Positions 11,456 to 23,640 are shown, counted from the first letter of the stretch. The stretch is 64,000 bases of DNA from Phylloscopus collybita (GCA_027886175.1 JAJNNQ010000077.1:3534001-3598000); one strand, 5' to 3'. A program made the numbers and translations. Notes: a model not told the origin generated them from the letters alone.

Positions 11456-13719
11456 GACATCTGAGGAAAGATTTCTCATAGAATTGTCAAAGCCCTTTTC
11501 CATAGACCATTCCCTTACACTAAACACTTCCCCAATGTCTATGTCTAGGAGATCTCCTTTTTCTTGGTTTCTATACCCCTGATTGCTTCCAGCCAATATT
11601 GTGTGAAGAGCCAGATCTTGACCTGCAGGACACCTGGGAGTCAGCCCTGACCCCCAGTCAGTGCAGGGGAACAGTGAGGGCAGGGGCCAGTCCTGGTGTT
11701 TGAACTTGGACAAAGAATCTGCTCCTAAGGCACAGGAGCTGCCAGGGCAAAGGATGGGGATTGCAGGTGGCAGAACGAGAGATTCTGCCGCACCTGGGGA
11801 GAACAGAGAGTCCAGTGAGGCAGGAGGATTGTCTGAGCCTTAGTGCAGACTGAGGGGAGCTGCTCTGTCCCTCTCTCCTGTTCCCAGCTGCACTGGACTT
11901 GCACCTTTTTGATCTCCACTCCTGTGTTACCCTGGAAAGGCAGGAGACACTGCTGAGAGCAGAGGGATCCCTGGCAGACAAAGTGGCTCCTGCCTTTCCC
12001 AAAGTCAGGGAGAGTCAGCTCATTCCCAGCCTGCCAGCCTGCCCTGCCCAGAGCTCTCCAGGCAGAGGGAGCTGGGACACCCCACTGCTGTGCTCAGCCT
12101 GAGCAGGAGGAGCCCAAGGGCTGGGCCTGAGCCTGCAGCTGGAAGTGCCATTCCCAGAGAGCCCCTCAGCAATGGCAGCAGCAGCTGGGCAAGGCAAGGA
12201 GAGAAAGAGCCGGGCCCTGAGGAAAAGCCTTTCCCTGCCCAGCCCTGCCCAGCCCCTGCAGTGCAGGCAGCAGCAGTGCAGGACAGTGGCCCTCAGGCCC
12301 TGGGCAGCAGGCAATGGGCACATGGCAGCAGAGATGCCCTTCATCTCTGGAGCTGCTCTGCCGGCCCAGGACGGGACTGAGGGCCCCCAGCCCCCGGGCT
12401 GAGGGCTGTGCTGGCTGCCAGGGGACACAGCAGCTGTGCTGCTCAGGCCAGGGTCTGCTCTGCAGGGCAGGGCTGGCAGCTGCCACATCTCCCCTGCAGC
12501 AGCAGCAGCAGCAGCAGCAGGGCTGCCCTCAGCACTGCCTCCCTCCCTCCCTGCCCAGGGCTCTGCTGCTGCAGCTGTCCCAGCCCGAGCTGTTCCTGTG
12601 GGCCCGGGCTCCTTCCCTGCCACAGCTGCCAGAGCCCAGCCCAGCCCCTGGGCCAGCTCTGCCCTGCAGCTGCTCCCGGCTGCAGGCATTAAAGAACAGC
12701 TCCCCCAGGCCTGGGCACCATGGAAAGCTGATGCTGCATGGATCTGGTGCCTGGGGAGCTGCAGGCACTTGCTGAGCTTCACAGGAAAACTCAGTGGGAT
12801 GGTTGAAGAGCCTCAGCCCCTGCTCTGCCCTGCACAGCTGAGTTTCCATTGCCACCAAGCTGAGCCAGGGAAAAGTGGGAGCACAGATTCAGGAAAGGAG
12901 AGACCCAAGCAGGAAACCCCTGTGCTGAATGAGCTCATGCAAATTCCCCTCAGAAATGACCTGGGCATGAGCTGGAGCTCTGAGCAGCCCTGGCACACAC
13001 AGCACCCTCTCCACAGCAGCAGCAGCAGCAGGACCTGCCCTGGCAGGAGTCACTCCCTGCACCCACTGCTCCCCTCCAAGATCCATGGGAGCTCCCAGGC
13101 AGGCTGAGAGCTGCCCCTGGCAGGTGGCAGATGGCCTGGGCTGGCCAAGAGCCCTGAGGGCTGCAGGAGCTGCTGTGCAGGACAGCCCTGGGCAGCCCTG
13201 GCTGCAGCCCCAGCTTCAGCCCCTGCAGCCGTCCCTGGCAGCAGGAGCCGTCCTGCCCTGTCCCTCTGACGGTGCCCAGGGCAGCCCCGCTCTGGAGCAC
13301 ATCCTCCCCCAGAGCAGAAAGGGCAGCAGAGCCATCCTTACAGTCACATCAGTCCTGTCCTGGGTCAGCTTGAGGAGATGCCTGCAGCCAGAGAATGACT
13401 GTGTCAGAAGTGAAGACTTTTCCAGGAAGAAGCTCGGAGTTTTCAAAAGCTGTGAAGATTTCTTCATGAATAATCTCAGAATTGTCTTTGCAGTTTCTTT
13501 AAACCTCTGTCTGCTTCACTGCTCTCAGGTACTTGCAGGCAGTGCCCTCAGCCCTGCTGGGCTGGGAGAGGAGCTGCTCCTCAGGAGAAATGGCTTTTTA
13601 AGCTCTTCTTGGTTTCCAAGATCATCCTCTCTTCCAGGAGCCCAGCCCAGCTCATCAGCACAGACACAGCACAAGGACTTTAATTAACCTCTTGGGGCTT
13701 TGGTGCTGTTTACATCACA
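11456..13719. other. OR1 5' flank, GC-rich, non-coding
   Basis: No further gene recognised. Parts match the 5' flank of OR2 (12000-12110 with 37335-37410; 13530-13690 with the complement of 36165-36330). The central part is GC-rich with many CAG/CTG words, giving long spurious frames on both strands (for example 12015-12782 minus and 12436-13107 plus). The OR1 promoter is probably somewhere in this interval, but no TATA box or OLF/EBF-type site was convincing. Confidence 0.5.
12496..12521. repeat. (CAG)n microsatellite
   Basis: About eight perfect CAG triplets in GC-rich non-coding DNA. Not within a supported reading frame. Confidence 0.9.
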
Positions 13720-14740
13720 TTCAGTCCCTCAGAGTGTGCTCAAGAAACTTCTCAAGAACTCCAAGTCAGACTCAAAGTCCAAACTTTCTTGAAGTTTTAA
13801 TGGGTCCCACAGAGAAACATGACTGAGGAAGTGTCCCCAGGTTTCAGGTAGAGCAGAACACAGTGATGACAAGTGGGGACAGACAAGGCAAAGGTGTCCC
13901 TAATTCTGAACAAACCTGGATGTGTTTCAGGAATGCAAAGGGCCAAGGCCTGAGCCCCAGCCCCTGCCAAGGCACATCCTGTCCCTCCCTCCTTGCTCAG
14001 GGCTCTTCCCAGGCCACTGGCATGTGGGGATGTGCAATGCCAAGGGCAGCACCATGGGGCAGCCCCTGCCAGGCTGCTGAGCAGGGACAAGGAGGCCATG
14101 AGGCCCTTGCAGGCCTGCAAGGGTCACTTGTCCCCTCCTGCTGGCTCAGGCCCAGGGCCAGCAGCCATGGCCCAAGTGCTGCAGGAGTTGGCTGTGTCAG
14201 GGCCTTGCAGCTGCTGCCCATCCCTGTGCCCTGTGCAGCCCAGGCTGTCCTACGGTGTCCATGCCCTGTGCCTCTGTCCCTGCAGGCTGTCGTCACCCGC
14301 GGCTGCCCCACCTGGCTGGGCCCTTCCTTTGCTGACAGCTCTGCGTCCTGCCTGCCTCTGCCTGGGCACACACAGCCTTGGGCTGGATACCAAAAGGGTT
14401 CATTCCATTTTTACTGTGCCTGTGAACTTCTAGCACAGGAACAAGTCATGCAGGGCCTGCTTTCCCAGCAAGGATGGTTGGAAGAGAAGACATCTGGCAC
14501 AAGAGTGCAGTGATAGGGAATACAAGGACTGAATCTGGGAACTTGGTGTGGGTTTTATGAAAATGGGTAAATTGTAATACGCATTCAGTCACTGTACATA
14601 AGCAATGCACTTCTAGAATTACGCATCCATATAAGGTTAGGAGTTACCCATAGTGGACGTCAAACCTGAATTAGTGATGCCCTCTTAAACACCAAATTAG
14701 TGTTTAGGAGTCTTATTCTGATCTTTTGGACATTTGGTGA
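13720..14740 (+). repeat. Conserved core block, copy A
   Basis: A ~1-kb block found five times, the fifth partial: A here, B 20715-21725, C 25880-26880, D 30640-31312 (partial), E 35105-36130 (inverted). The central ~600 bp (here about 13890-14520) is nearly identical in all copies, with only a handful of differences each, while the outer A/T-rich 200 bp and the adjoining satellite are more diverged. It carries an open frame of about 216-263 codons in every copy, but the copy-to-copy differences include many amino-acid changes and no domain is recognisable. A pyrimidine tract plus TGCAG (CCTCTGTCCCTGCAG, about 14272-14286) resembles a splice acceptor. Function unknown. Confidence 0.85.
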
Positions 14741-14744
14741 CAGC

Positions 14745-15725
14745 ATAGGCTCACAGAACCAAGGAATCAGCTGTGACTCCTTGGAACCTCATGGAACAAA
14801 GGGTCCATTGTGATGCAGTGGAACCCCATGGAACCAAAGGTCCATTGTATCAGAGCAGGGCCTCATGGAACCAAGGAGACCATTGCTGGCAGTAGGGAAG
14901 CTCATGGGATCATTGTGAAGGTGTGAGGCTGCATGGAACCAATGGTCCATTGTGACACTGCAGAACCTTCTGGAATCAAGGGGATCATGTTATGGTCTGG
15001 AACCTCATGGAACAAAGGATCCATGGTGACACTGCAGAACTCAGACCATTGCTGACAGTGCAAAAGCTCTTGGAGCCAGAAGTCCATTGTGACACAGCCT
15101 GGCCACATGAAACCATAGAGGCCATTTTTACACTTGGAGGCCTTGTGAAACCAAAGGGCCATTGTAGCACTTTGCATCCCTATGGAATCAAGGAGTCTAT
15201 TGTGAACACTATGAGGCCCTGTTGGAACAAAGGGCACTTGTGGCACTGTGTGGCACCATTGAACCAAGGAGACAAATATGACACCGCAGTCCCCATGGAG
15301 CTGAGAATTCATGGAACAATATGGGACTCATGGAACCAAAGATCCATTGTGACATTGCAGGGCCTCATGGAATCCTGGATACCATTGTGACACTGCAGGG
15401 CCTCATGGAAGCAAGGGGGGACAATTGTGATGTTACAGGGCCCAATGGAAGCAAGGGGCCAGGGTGACAGAGCTGGGCCTCATGCAGCCAAGGGGCCATT
15501 GTGACCCTGAGGAGCCCAATAGAACCAAGGGACCACGGTGACACTGCCGGAACATATGCAGTCATGGAGACCATTGTGACACTCTGAGGCCTCATGGAAC
15601 CAAGGGGGCCACTGTGTCATTGTGCAGCTCCATGGAACCAAGGAAACCATTTTGGCACTGCAAGGCCTCAGTGAAGCAAGGGACCATTGTGACACTGTGG
15701 GGACCCATGGATCCAAGGGAACAGG
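14745..15725 (+). repeat. 37-bp satellite array S3
   Basis: Same consensus and orientation as S1, directly following core A. It aligns unit by unit with the arrays after cores B, C and E (landmark: a unit with CACTTGGAGGCCTTGTGAAACC), but lacks about 800 bp from the middle relative to those arrays (junction near 14960-15060). About 26 units. Confidence 0.92.
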
Positions 15726-16219
15726 GAACAAGTCTGGTTGGCTGGGCCTGACTGGCTCAACTGACCTGAGTATGTTGGGGGTCTCTTCTCATGTGCCCCT
15801 GAAACCCTGGGGCTCTGGGCTTTCCTTCCTGTGGAAAAGAACCATCCCTCCTGCCCAGGCACCCATGGAAAAAATTGGTACTTCTCCAAAATTCACTGTA
15901 TGCAAGGGTTTCTCCCAGACTAAAGCTGCCAGGACAGACAGGCCTGGCTCGCCTTAGCCTCTGGTGATCACCTCTGATCTGCCCTTGAAATCCTGGGGCT
16001 CTGTGCTTTCCTTGCTATGGAAAGAAATGCCCTTCTCATGCAGGCACTCATGGCTGAAATTCGGATTCTGCCCCCCAAATTCCATATATCTGAGATACAG
16101 AATCCAAGATGTTTATCCCATTGCTCCCAGATAAAAGCTGCCAGGACAGACAGCTCTGGCTGGCCTTAGCCTCTGGTGGCTGCCATTCATTAGCCCCTGA
16201 AACACTGGGGCTCTGTGCT
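15726..16219 (+). repeat. R190 repeats, two copies
   Basis: An interspersed repeat of about 190 bp that recurs around the satellite arrays. Key words: GGGGCTCTGTGCTTTCCTTC, GCCAAAATTGATACT, GCAAGGGTT, AAAGCTGCCAGGACAGA, GGCCTCTGGTGG. Copies here at about 15770-15965 and 15965-16190, with the start of a third at 16190-16230. It has no coding potential and its class is unknown (possible fragment of an LTR). Confidence 0.7.
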
Positions 16220-16615
16220 TTCCTTCCTGTGGAGACCATGGTGACAGTGTGGGGCCCCATGGAACCAAGGGGCCATTGTGACACTGCAGGGTACCATGGA
16301 TGCCAGGGACCATTGTGACACTGTGGGAATTCATGGAAGCAAAGAGATCACTGTGACACTGTTGGGCTGCATGGTCCCAAGGGGCCAGTGTGAAGCAGCA
16401 GGGCTTTGTGGAACCAAGAGGCCATTGTTGCATCACAGGGCCTTGTGGAACCACAGGGCCATTGTGATCCTGCAGGGCACCGTGGATCCATGGAGACCAT
16501 TGTGACATTGCAAGGCCCCATGGAATTGTTGAGACCATGGTGACACTGCAGGGCCCCACAGAACCAAAGGGCCACTGTGTCCTTACAGGGCCTCATGGAA
16601 GCAAGGGGAGATGGA
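16220..16615 (+). repeat. 37-bp satellite array S4
   Basis: About ten units of the 37-bp repeat between R190 copies, plus orientation. Confidence 0.9.
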
Positions 16616-16659
16616 ACTGGTCTGGCTGGTTTGGCCTCCCAGGGGCCACCTGACAGGTC

Positions 16660-16895
16660 CAGCTGATCTTGAATGCTGAGGGCTGCCTCTCATCAGCCCC
16701 TGGACAACTGAGGGACTCTGTGCTTTCCTTCCTATGGAAAAGAGCCATCCGTCTTTCCAGGTGTCCATGGCCAAAACTGATACTTCCCCTGAAAACTTCC
16801 CTATATGCAAGGGTTCCCCCCAGAGAAAAGCTGCCAGGACAGAGAGCTGTGGCTGGCCTTGGCCTCTGGTGGTCAATTCTCATCTCAAGGAATCC
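16660..16895 (+). repeat. R190 repeat copy
   Basis: Same words as the copies at 15770-16190. The corresponding copy in the tandem-duplicated module is 28930-29170, and the inverted one is 33190-33450. Confidence 0.7.
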
Positions 16896-17194
16896 CTGGG
16901 GAAAGACTATAAACAGACTTGACCACTGGAACATCCATCAGTCTCTCATCGTCTGAAAAACTTAGATGCTCTTCTGATCACATGTGTCCTTTTATTTCTC
17001 ATTGTGTATTATGCATGATATACTACTTTCATTTAAAAATATTCTTCTTATCACTCTGCTAGTGTGGTATCTGTGTTATCTGACACAAAACACCTCCTCT
17101 ACATATGGATCCAGGTCACCTGGATAAGCAAACACAATGAAGAATCCAGCAAGAATTCTTTGTCTCTGCTCCCATCTGTCCCATCTCCTCTGGG
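16896..17194. other. A/T-rich block shared with 29190-29455 and 33060-33185
   Basis: Non-coding. It contains words such as CTCATTGTGTATTATGCAT and CTGACACAAAACACCTCCTC that recur at 29270-29370 and, inverted, at 33090-33115. It may be the 5' part of the CR1-like element that follows, or a separate unclassified repeat. Confidence 0.5.
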
Positions 17195-17580
17195 AGATTA
17201 TATTGAAATTAATGGAGTTGAAAGCCTATGGGTAACAATCCATAGGCAGTTGATCCTATGGATCAATCAATCCTCCCAGTTGGAAGGCCAACAAGGCTGA
17301 CATCCTACTGGGAGTCTGTTATCATCCACCCAGCCAGGAAGAAGAGGTGGACAGCTTATTCTATGAGCAGCTGGAGAATGTTTCAGGATCACCAGCCCTT
17401 GTTCTTGGAGGTGAATTTAACCTACCAGCCATCTGCTGGGAACTGAATACAGCAGAAAAGAGGCAGTCCAGGAAGGTTTTGGAGTGTGTGGAGGACAACT
17501 TTTTGTCATGTGTCACAATGGCCCCTTGCTTCCATGTCACTGGTGAGTGAGCCCACGTAGGGAGGGCCTATGTTGGACCT
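17195..17580 (+). mobile_element. CR1 LINE fragment, endonuclease domain
   Basis: Translation shows the end of the CR1 apurinic endonuclease region: YHPPSQEEE-like words, LVLGGEFNLPAICWELNT (GDFN motif changed to GEFN) and KVLECVEDNFL. It resumes after a short interruption as VSP-REG-LLDL at 17542-17580. The interruption (17510-17535) is a piece of 37-bp satellite. Frames are broken and both ends are truncated. Confidence 0.8.
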
Positions 17581-17581
17581 G

Positions 17582-17608
17582 CAGATCCAGGGATGGGGAG
17601 GAGATGGA
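17582..17608 (-). pseudogene. 27-bp sliver of an OR coding sequence
   Basis: These 27 bases match the minus-strand OR1 coding region at 10601-10627 exactly (codons for SISSPSLDL, between TM6 and TM7). The match starts exactly where CR1 similarity stops. Too short to be a gene; it marks a rearrangement junction. Confidence 0.6.
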
Positions 17609-17639
17609 GAGAGGCAGATGAGAGCTGGCTCTCAGATGG

Positions 17640-18055
17640 CCAAAGGAACCGAGGCTGTCCTGGCAACTTTTATCTGGCAGCTATCCTTGGATGTCTGGAA
17701 TTACGGAGGCAGATTCCCAGTTGTGGCCATGGACACCTGGATGTGAAAGATTTTTTTCCATGGGAAGAGAAGCATGGCCCCCCAGTGTTTTGAAGGCAGA
17801 TGATAAGTGGCCTACAAGAGTCCGAGGCCAGTCAGAGCTGTCTGTCCTGCCAGGTTTCATATGGGAAAAATCCTTGGATGTAAGCAAATTTGGAGGTAGA
17901 ATCCCAATTTTGGCCATGGGCACCTGGAGAAGGTCAGTTCTTTCCCACAGGAAGGAAACTCCAGGGTTTCAGAAGGCAGCCCTCAACATGCCAAGGTCAG
18001 CTGGAGCAGTCAGACAGCATCCAGAAACCAAGCCAGCCAGACCTGTTCCATGTTC
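17640..18055 (-). repeat. R190 repeats, two inverted copies
   Basis: Two copies in minus orientation (about 17640-17830 and 17830-18030). On the given strand they read CTGTCCTGGCAACTTTTATC and TTTTGGCCATGGGCACC. They border the minus-oriented satellite that follows. Confidence 0.7.
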
Positions 18056-18057
18056 TT

Positions 18058-19205
18058 GAATCCTTGGAACATGAAGCATCACAATTGGCCCTTGGTTCCA
18101 TGAGGCCCCATAGTATCACAACAGAACTTTGTTTCCATGAGGCCCAGCAATACCACAGTGGTCTCCTTGCCTCCACAGTGTCACAATGGCCCCTTGCTTC
18201 CATGAGACCTAGCAGTGTCACAGTGGTGGCCTTGGTTCTGTGAGGCCCTGTGGTGTCACAATGTCTCCTTGGTTCCACAAGGCCCTGAAGAGCCTGTGGA
18301 TTCAATGAGGCCTCAAAGTGCCACAATGGTCTCCAGTATTCCATGAGGCCCTGTAGTGTCACAGGGGCACTTAGGTTCCATGAGGCGCTGAAGTACGGAA
18401 TGGCCCCTTGATTCCATTAGACCCCTCACTGTTACATGAGTTCTTAATTCCATGGAGTCCTGTATTGTACAATGGCCCCTCAGTTCTACAAGGTCCCAGA
18501 ATGTCACAATGGCCCCTTGCTCCCATGATGCCATGTGATGTCACAATGGTCTCATTGGTTCCACGAGGCCCTGCAGTTCCACAATGGTCCTTTGGTGTCA
18601 CAAGGCCTTGAAGTGTCATCATTGTCTCAGTGGGTTCTCCTGTCGGTTCATAATGGCCTCTTTGGTTCCATGATGCCCCACAGTGTAACTATCAGTGTAA
18701 CTGACTCTGTGGAACTCTAAGTTACACAAAGTCCAAATGTCCTCATGGTCCCATGGAGCCCCACAGTGTCACTACAATGCCCTTGATTCCATCAGGCCCT
18801 GCTGTGCTGCAATGACCCCTTGGTTATAAAAGGTCCTGCAGTGTCCCAATGGCCCCTTGGTTCCAGTGGGTCCTGAAGTGTCATCATGGTCTCCATTATT
18901 CCATGAGCCCCACAATGTCACAATGGACTTTTGGTTCCATGAGCTTTCATACTGCCAACAACAGTCTCCCCGGTTCCTCAGTGTCACAAGGGACCCTTTG
19001 TTCCATGAGGTTCAGTGGTGTCACATGGACACCTTGATCCCAGGAGGTTCTGTAGTGTCACAATGCCCTCCTTGGTTCTGTGGCCCTGCTGTGGAACAAT
19101 GGACCCGTAGTTCCATGAGGTTCTGTAGTGTCACCATGGTCTCTTTGGTTCCACCAGGCCCTGCTGTGCCACAGTGGCCCCTTGGTTCCATGAGATTCTG
19201 TACTG
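18058..19205 (-). repeat. 37-bp satellite array S5
   Basis: About 31 units in minus orientation. The right part (from about 18627) is the same as the array at 23690-24245 in the next tandem unit. Confidence 0.92.
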
Positions 19206-20714
19206 TACACAGATTCTCCTTGGTGTGGGAGGATGGATTGTAATGAGAACAGAGACAGTGCTGAAGGCAATCTCACCCCTGATAAATTGCAGCTGTACTA
19301 ATTACCAAGAGTGGGCACAGCCTTGCCCTTAATAGATCACAGCTCTGTCTAAAGAGAGTGAGTGTTATAGAACAGTGGGTTGGCTGGTTGAGAGTCAGTT
19401 GGAGTCTGCAGGCCATGCTGTTCAGGAGAAGGGTCAAGCAGGTGTGTGGGTGTCAGACAGGGTCAGGTGGTCATGCAAGGGACAGGAAAGAGCTGGTCCT
19501 GCAGAAAGAGAGAAGGAGTCAGAAGGCTGTGTGGAGCTGCCTGTGGGTAGGCTACAGAGAGAAAGGTGTGAGAGTTTTTAGATAATAAGGGACTGACGCC
19601 TGCATCACTTGTGATTCAACTGGTGCCCCTACAAGGACTGGGCAACAATGAATGGTGACCCTGACATGATCCTGGCAGACGACTACAGACTTAAGAGCAG
19701 TGAGATGATGGAGTCCAGCCCAACTGAGCCAGGCAGACCAAGAGCCTAAAGAGCAGAGCAGGTGAACCTGAGAGCCTAAAAATCCTGACGAGTTGCAGCC
19801 AGGAGGACCTGAGAGCCTAAAAGCAATGTAGGCACACCTGAGAGCCCAAGAGCCCAGGTGACTTATGAGACACCGACCCCGAGGTACAGCCTCAGGGTGC
19901 AGGATCCTGGGGTGGCACGTGCCAGTGTTCATGGCAGCACGGCGGAGCTGGAAGCGGCTGTAGAGCTCTGGGAGGAGGAGTTGGAGCTGCACAAAAGGAA
20001 GGTAAGAAAAGCCTGGAGTGACCAACTAATGCAAAAATGCAAAAAAAGGAGGTGCCCAAACTCGAAGAGAAGAAACGTTATGAAAAGGAGTTTAGAACTG
20101 CACAAGGGGAAGCGTTGAAAAGACCATGACAAGAGGGAGAGAAACAGCATGAGAGATGTTACTTCAACCAATGGAAGAACTGAAATTGCTGAAGACAAAA
20201 GTAAGAAAAACTAAAAAAGGAACAAGAGAATTTACTAAGGCAGCAGTGGGAGCTAGAGACAGATTAGTTTTATTCAGTTCAATGTATTTATTTGCAGGTA
20301 AAACATATGTATTGTAATCAAAAGTTAATATTCCATAGGCATAGGTTGCATAGGCATAGATATCAATAGGCATATGTGCAAAAGCTAATATTCCATGAAG
20401 CAGAACTGTGTCCTATACTGTAAGGAGCAAAATTAAACCAAAGAAACAACAAAGAGAGGGTTAACAATTATTGAGACAGGAACAGAAAAGGTTGTTATGC
20501 CACTGTAAACTTTCACTCTGAGTCTACATTTCAAATAACACAGGTGCCCCATCTGAAGGAGAATTTCTCCTTAGAAGAAATGTCTTTTTGAAACTTTTCC
20601 TGGTTGCCAGGAGCTGCCTCTGTGCCAGGAACCTGGGCCAGCTGAGCAGCACAGACACAGCACAAGGACTTTAATGATCCTCCCGTGGATTTGATGTTGT
20701 TTACATCAGAGTCA
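19206..20714 (+). mobile_element. LTR/leader-like sequence, unit 1
   Basis: Non-satellite DNA duplicated at 24246-25879. A retroviral 5' region is suggested by a U5-like stretch (19280-19610) ending in TTCAAC, then TGGTGCCCCTACAAGG (19621) and, 32 bp later, TGGTGACCCTGACATGAT (19653-19670). The second differs at only two positions from the 18-nt primer-binding site complementary to tRNA-Trp used by avian alpharetroviruses. Downstream is purine-rich sequence with a short frame at 19858-20118 (86 codons) that is highly charged (WEEELELHKRK, probable coiled coil). That frame is not kept in the second copy. No recognisable gag, pol or env follows. The identification is tentative. Confidence 0.45.
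19653..19670 (+). promoter_or_regulatory. Candidate retroviral primer-binding site
   Basis: TGGTGACCCTGACATGAT matches 16 of 18 positions of the tRNA-Trp-type site. The sister copy is at 24698-24715 (also 16 of 18, with different mismatches). Confidence 0.45.
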
Positions 20715-21725
20715 GTCCCTCAGAGTGTGTTCAAAAAACATCTCCAAGTGAGATTGAAACACTGAAGTTTCTTGAAGTTTAAATGGGTCCCACAGAGAAG
20801 CACAAATGACAAAGTGTTCCCAGGTTCCAGGTAGAGCAGAAACCTGCAGGAAGTGAGGACAGGTGGGGACAAAAAAGGCAAAGGTGTCTCTGATGCTCAG
20901 CAAACCTGGATGTGTTTCAGGAATGCAAAGGGCCAAGGCCTGAGCCCCAGCCCCTGCCAAGGCACATCCTGTCCCTCCCTCCTTGCTCAGGCCTCTTCCC
21001 AGGCCACTGGGATGTGGGGATGTGCAAGGCCAAGGGCAGCACCATGGGGCAGTCCCTGCCAGGCTGCTGAGCAGGGACAAGGAGGCCATGAGGCCCTTGC
21101 AGGCCTGCAAGGGTCACTTGTCCCCTCCTGCTGGCTCAGGCCCAGGGCCAGCAGCCATGGCCCAAGTGCTGCAGGAGTTGTCTGTGTCAGGGCCTTGCAG
21201 CTGCTGCCCATCCCTGTGCCCTGTGCAGCCCAGGCTGTCCTACGGTGTCCATGCCCTGTGCCTCTGTCCCTGCAGGCTGTCGTCACCCGCGGCTGCCCCA
21301 CCTGGCTGGGCCCTTCCTTTGCTGACAGCTCTGCATCCTGCCTGCCTCTGCCTGGGCACACACAGCCTTGGGCTGGATACCAAAAGGGTTCATTCCATTT
21401 TTCCTGTGCCTGTGAACTTCTAGCACAGGAACAAGTCATGCAGGGCCTGCTTTCCCAGCAAGGATGGTTGGAAGAGAAGAAGACATCTGGCTCACGAGTG
21501 CAGTGATAGAAAAACAAGGAGTGAATCTGGGAATTTGGGGTGAGTTTTATGGAAATGGGTAAATTGTAATATGCATTCAGTCACTGTATATAAGCAATAC
21601 ACTTGCATAATTATGCATCCACATAAGGATAGGAGTTATGCCATGGTGGACCTCAAGCCTGAATAAGTGATGCCATCTTAAACACCAAGTTTGTGTTAAG
21701 GGGTCTTATTCTGATCTTTTGGACA
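20715..21725 (+). repeat. Conserved core block, copy B
   Basis: Second copy of the block described at 13720-14740, same orientation. The open frame in it is 20853-21506. In the ~450-bp central stretch I could see only a few base differences from copy A. Confidence 0.85.
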
Positions 21726-21727
21726 TT

Positions 21728-23640
21728 TGGTGACAGCAGAGGCTCACAGAATCAAGGAGTCAGCTGTGACACCTTGGAACCTCATGGAACAAAGGGTCCA
21801 TTGTGATGCAGTGGAACCCTGTGGAACCAAAGGTCCATTGTATCAGAGCAGGGCCTCATGGAACCAAGGAGACCATTGCTGGCAGTATGGAAGCTCATGG
21901 GATCATTGTGAAGGTGTGAGGCTGCATGGAACCAATGGTCCATGGTGACACTGCAGAAACTTCTGGAATCAAGGGGATCATGGTCTGCTATGGAATCTCA
22001 TGGAACAAGGATCCTTGGTGACACTGTGGAATTCAGACCATTGCTGACAGTGCAAAAGCTCATGGAACCAAAAGTTCCTTGTGACACAGCAGGGCCTCAT
22101 GGAACCAAGGGTTCACTGTGGTTCTGTAGGGCTTCACAGAACCAAGGAGACCATTTGGACACTGTGGGGCCTCATGGAACCACCTGCCACTGTGACACAG
22201 CAGGGCCACATGGAGCCAAGGGGCCATTGAGACACTGAGGAACCTGATGGAACCAAAGGTCCATTGTGACACTGTGGGGCCCTGTGGAACCAGGGGGACC
22301 ACAGTGACAGTGGGGTACTCCCTGGAACAAAGGGGCCACTCTGATTCTGCTTTGCCTCATGGAACCAAGGGGCCACTACCCCACTGCAGGGCCTCCTCTA
22401 ACCAAGGCAGCCTTGTGACACTTCAGGCCCCCTTGGATCCAAGGGTCCATTGGGATATTTTGGGGCCTCATGGACACTGGAGACCATTGTGACCCTTGGG
22501 AACGCACTGGAACCAAGGGGCCATGGTGACACTGCAGGGCCTTGTATAACCAAGGGGCCATTGCAGCACAGCAGGGCCTCATGGAATCCAGGGGACCACA
22601 GTGACACTCTGGGGCTCCATGGGACAAAGGAGCCACACTGACCCCATGGAACCAAGGAGAGCTTTGTGACACTGCAGGGCCTCATGGAATCATGGAGACC
22701 ATTATGACACATGGGGCCTCGTGGAACCAAAGCACCATTGTGGCACTGCAGGGCCTCATGGAACCAAAGGGCACAATAGTGACACTCTGGGGCTCCAAGG
22801 GACCAAGGGGGGAATCCTCTAGTGCAGAACCAAGGAGACCATTGTGACACTATGGGGCATCATGGAACCAGAGGTTCACTGTGACACAGCATGGCCACAT
22901 GAAACCACAGAGGCCATTTTGACACTTGGAGGCCTTGTGATACCAAAGGGCCACTTTGGCACTTTGCATCCCCATGGAACCAAGCAGTCCATTGAGATAT
23001 CCAGGAAGCAAGGAGTCCATTGTGAAATTGCAAGGCCTCATGGAAGAAAGGAGTCCATTGTGACACCATGAGGCCCTGTTGGGCCAAAGGGCAGTTGTGG
23101 CACTGTGTGGCACCATTGAACCAAGGAGACAAATGTGACACTACAGGGCCCCATGGAGCTCAGGATTCATGGAACAGTGTGGGAATCATGGAACCAAAGG
23201 TCCATTTGTGACATTGTGGGGCCTGATGGAATGCTGTAGACCATTGTGACACTTCAAGTCTTCATTGAACCAAGGGTCAGTTGTGATACTGCGGTACCAA
23301 GGAGACCCCTGTGACATGGCAAGGCCTTGTGGAAGCAAGGGGGGACAACTGGGATGCTACAGGGCCCAATGGAAGCACAGGGCCAGTGTGACAGAGCTGG
23401 ACCTCATGCAGTCAAGGGGCCATTGTGATCCTGAGGAGCCCAATAGAACCAAAGGGCCAGCGTGACACTCTCTGGCCTTGTGAAACCACAGGGCCATTTT
23501 GATCCTGCAGGTGCCATGGATCCGTGGAGACTACTGTGACATTGCAAGGCCCCATGGAATTTTTGAGCCCATGGTGATGCTGTGGGACTCAAAAAACCAA
23601 AGGGCCACTGTGACCCTGCTGAGCCTCATGGAAGTCAGTG
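21728..23640 (+). repeat. 37-bp satellite array S6 (plus part)
   Basis: About 50 units following core B, collinear with the array after core C. It ends in GGTCTGGCTGGTTTGGACTC, the same boundary word as at 28893. Confidence 0.93.

Larger units (their letters stand above)
10140..15725. repeat. OR-containing inverted duplication P2, left arm
   Basis: Order from left to right: OR1 3' flank, OR1 (minus), OR1 5' flank, core A, 37-bp satellite. The same order in reverse complement is found at 33490-39385 around OR2. Matching landmarks are the 3' flank (10190-10440 against 39080-39380), a 5' block (12000-12110 against 37335-37410, with CCCAGCTCCCTCTGCCTGGA), and core A against core E. The arms are clearly more diverged than those of P1 or P3, so this duplication is older. 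With the R190 and A/T-rich blocks included, the homology reaches about 17000 on the left and starts near 33070 on the right. Confidence 0.8.

Noticed and set aside
12496..12521. CAG run as a polyglutamine-coding exon
   Set aside because: No supported reading frame around it and no splice structure.
19858..20118. 86-codon charged, coiled-coil-like frame as a real gene
   Set aside because: The duplicated copy near 25000 does not keep the frame. Mentioned only as part of the LTR/leader-like block.
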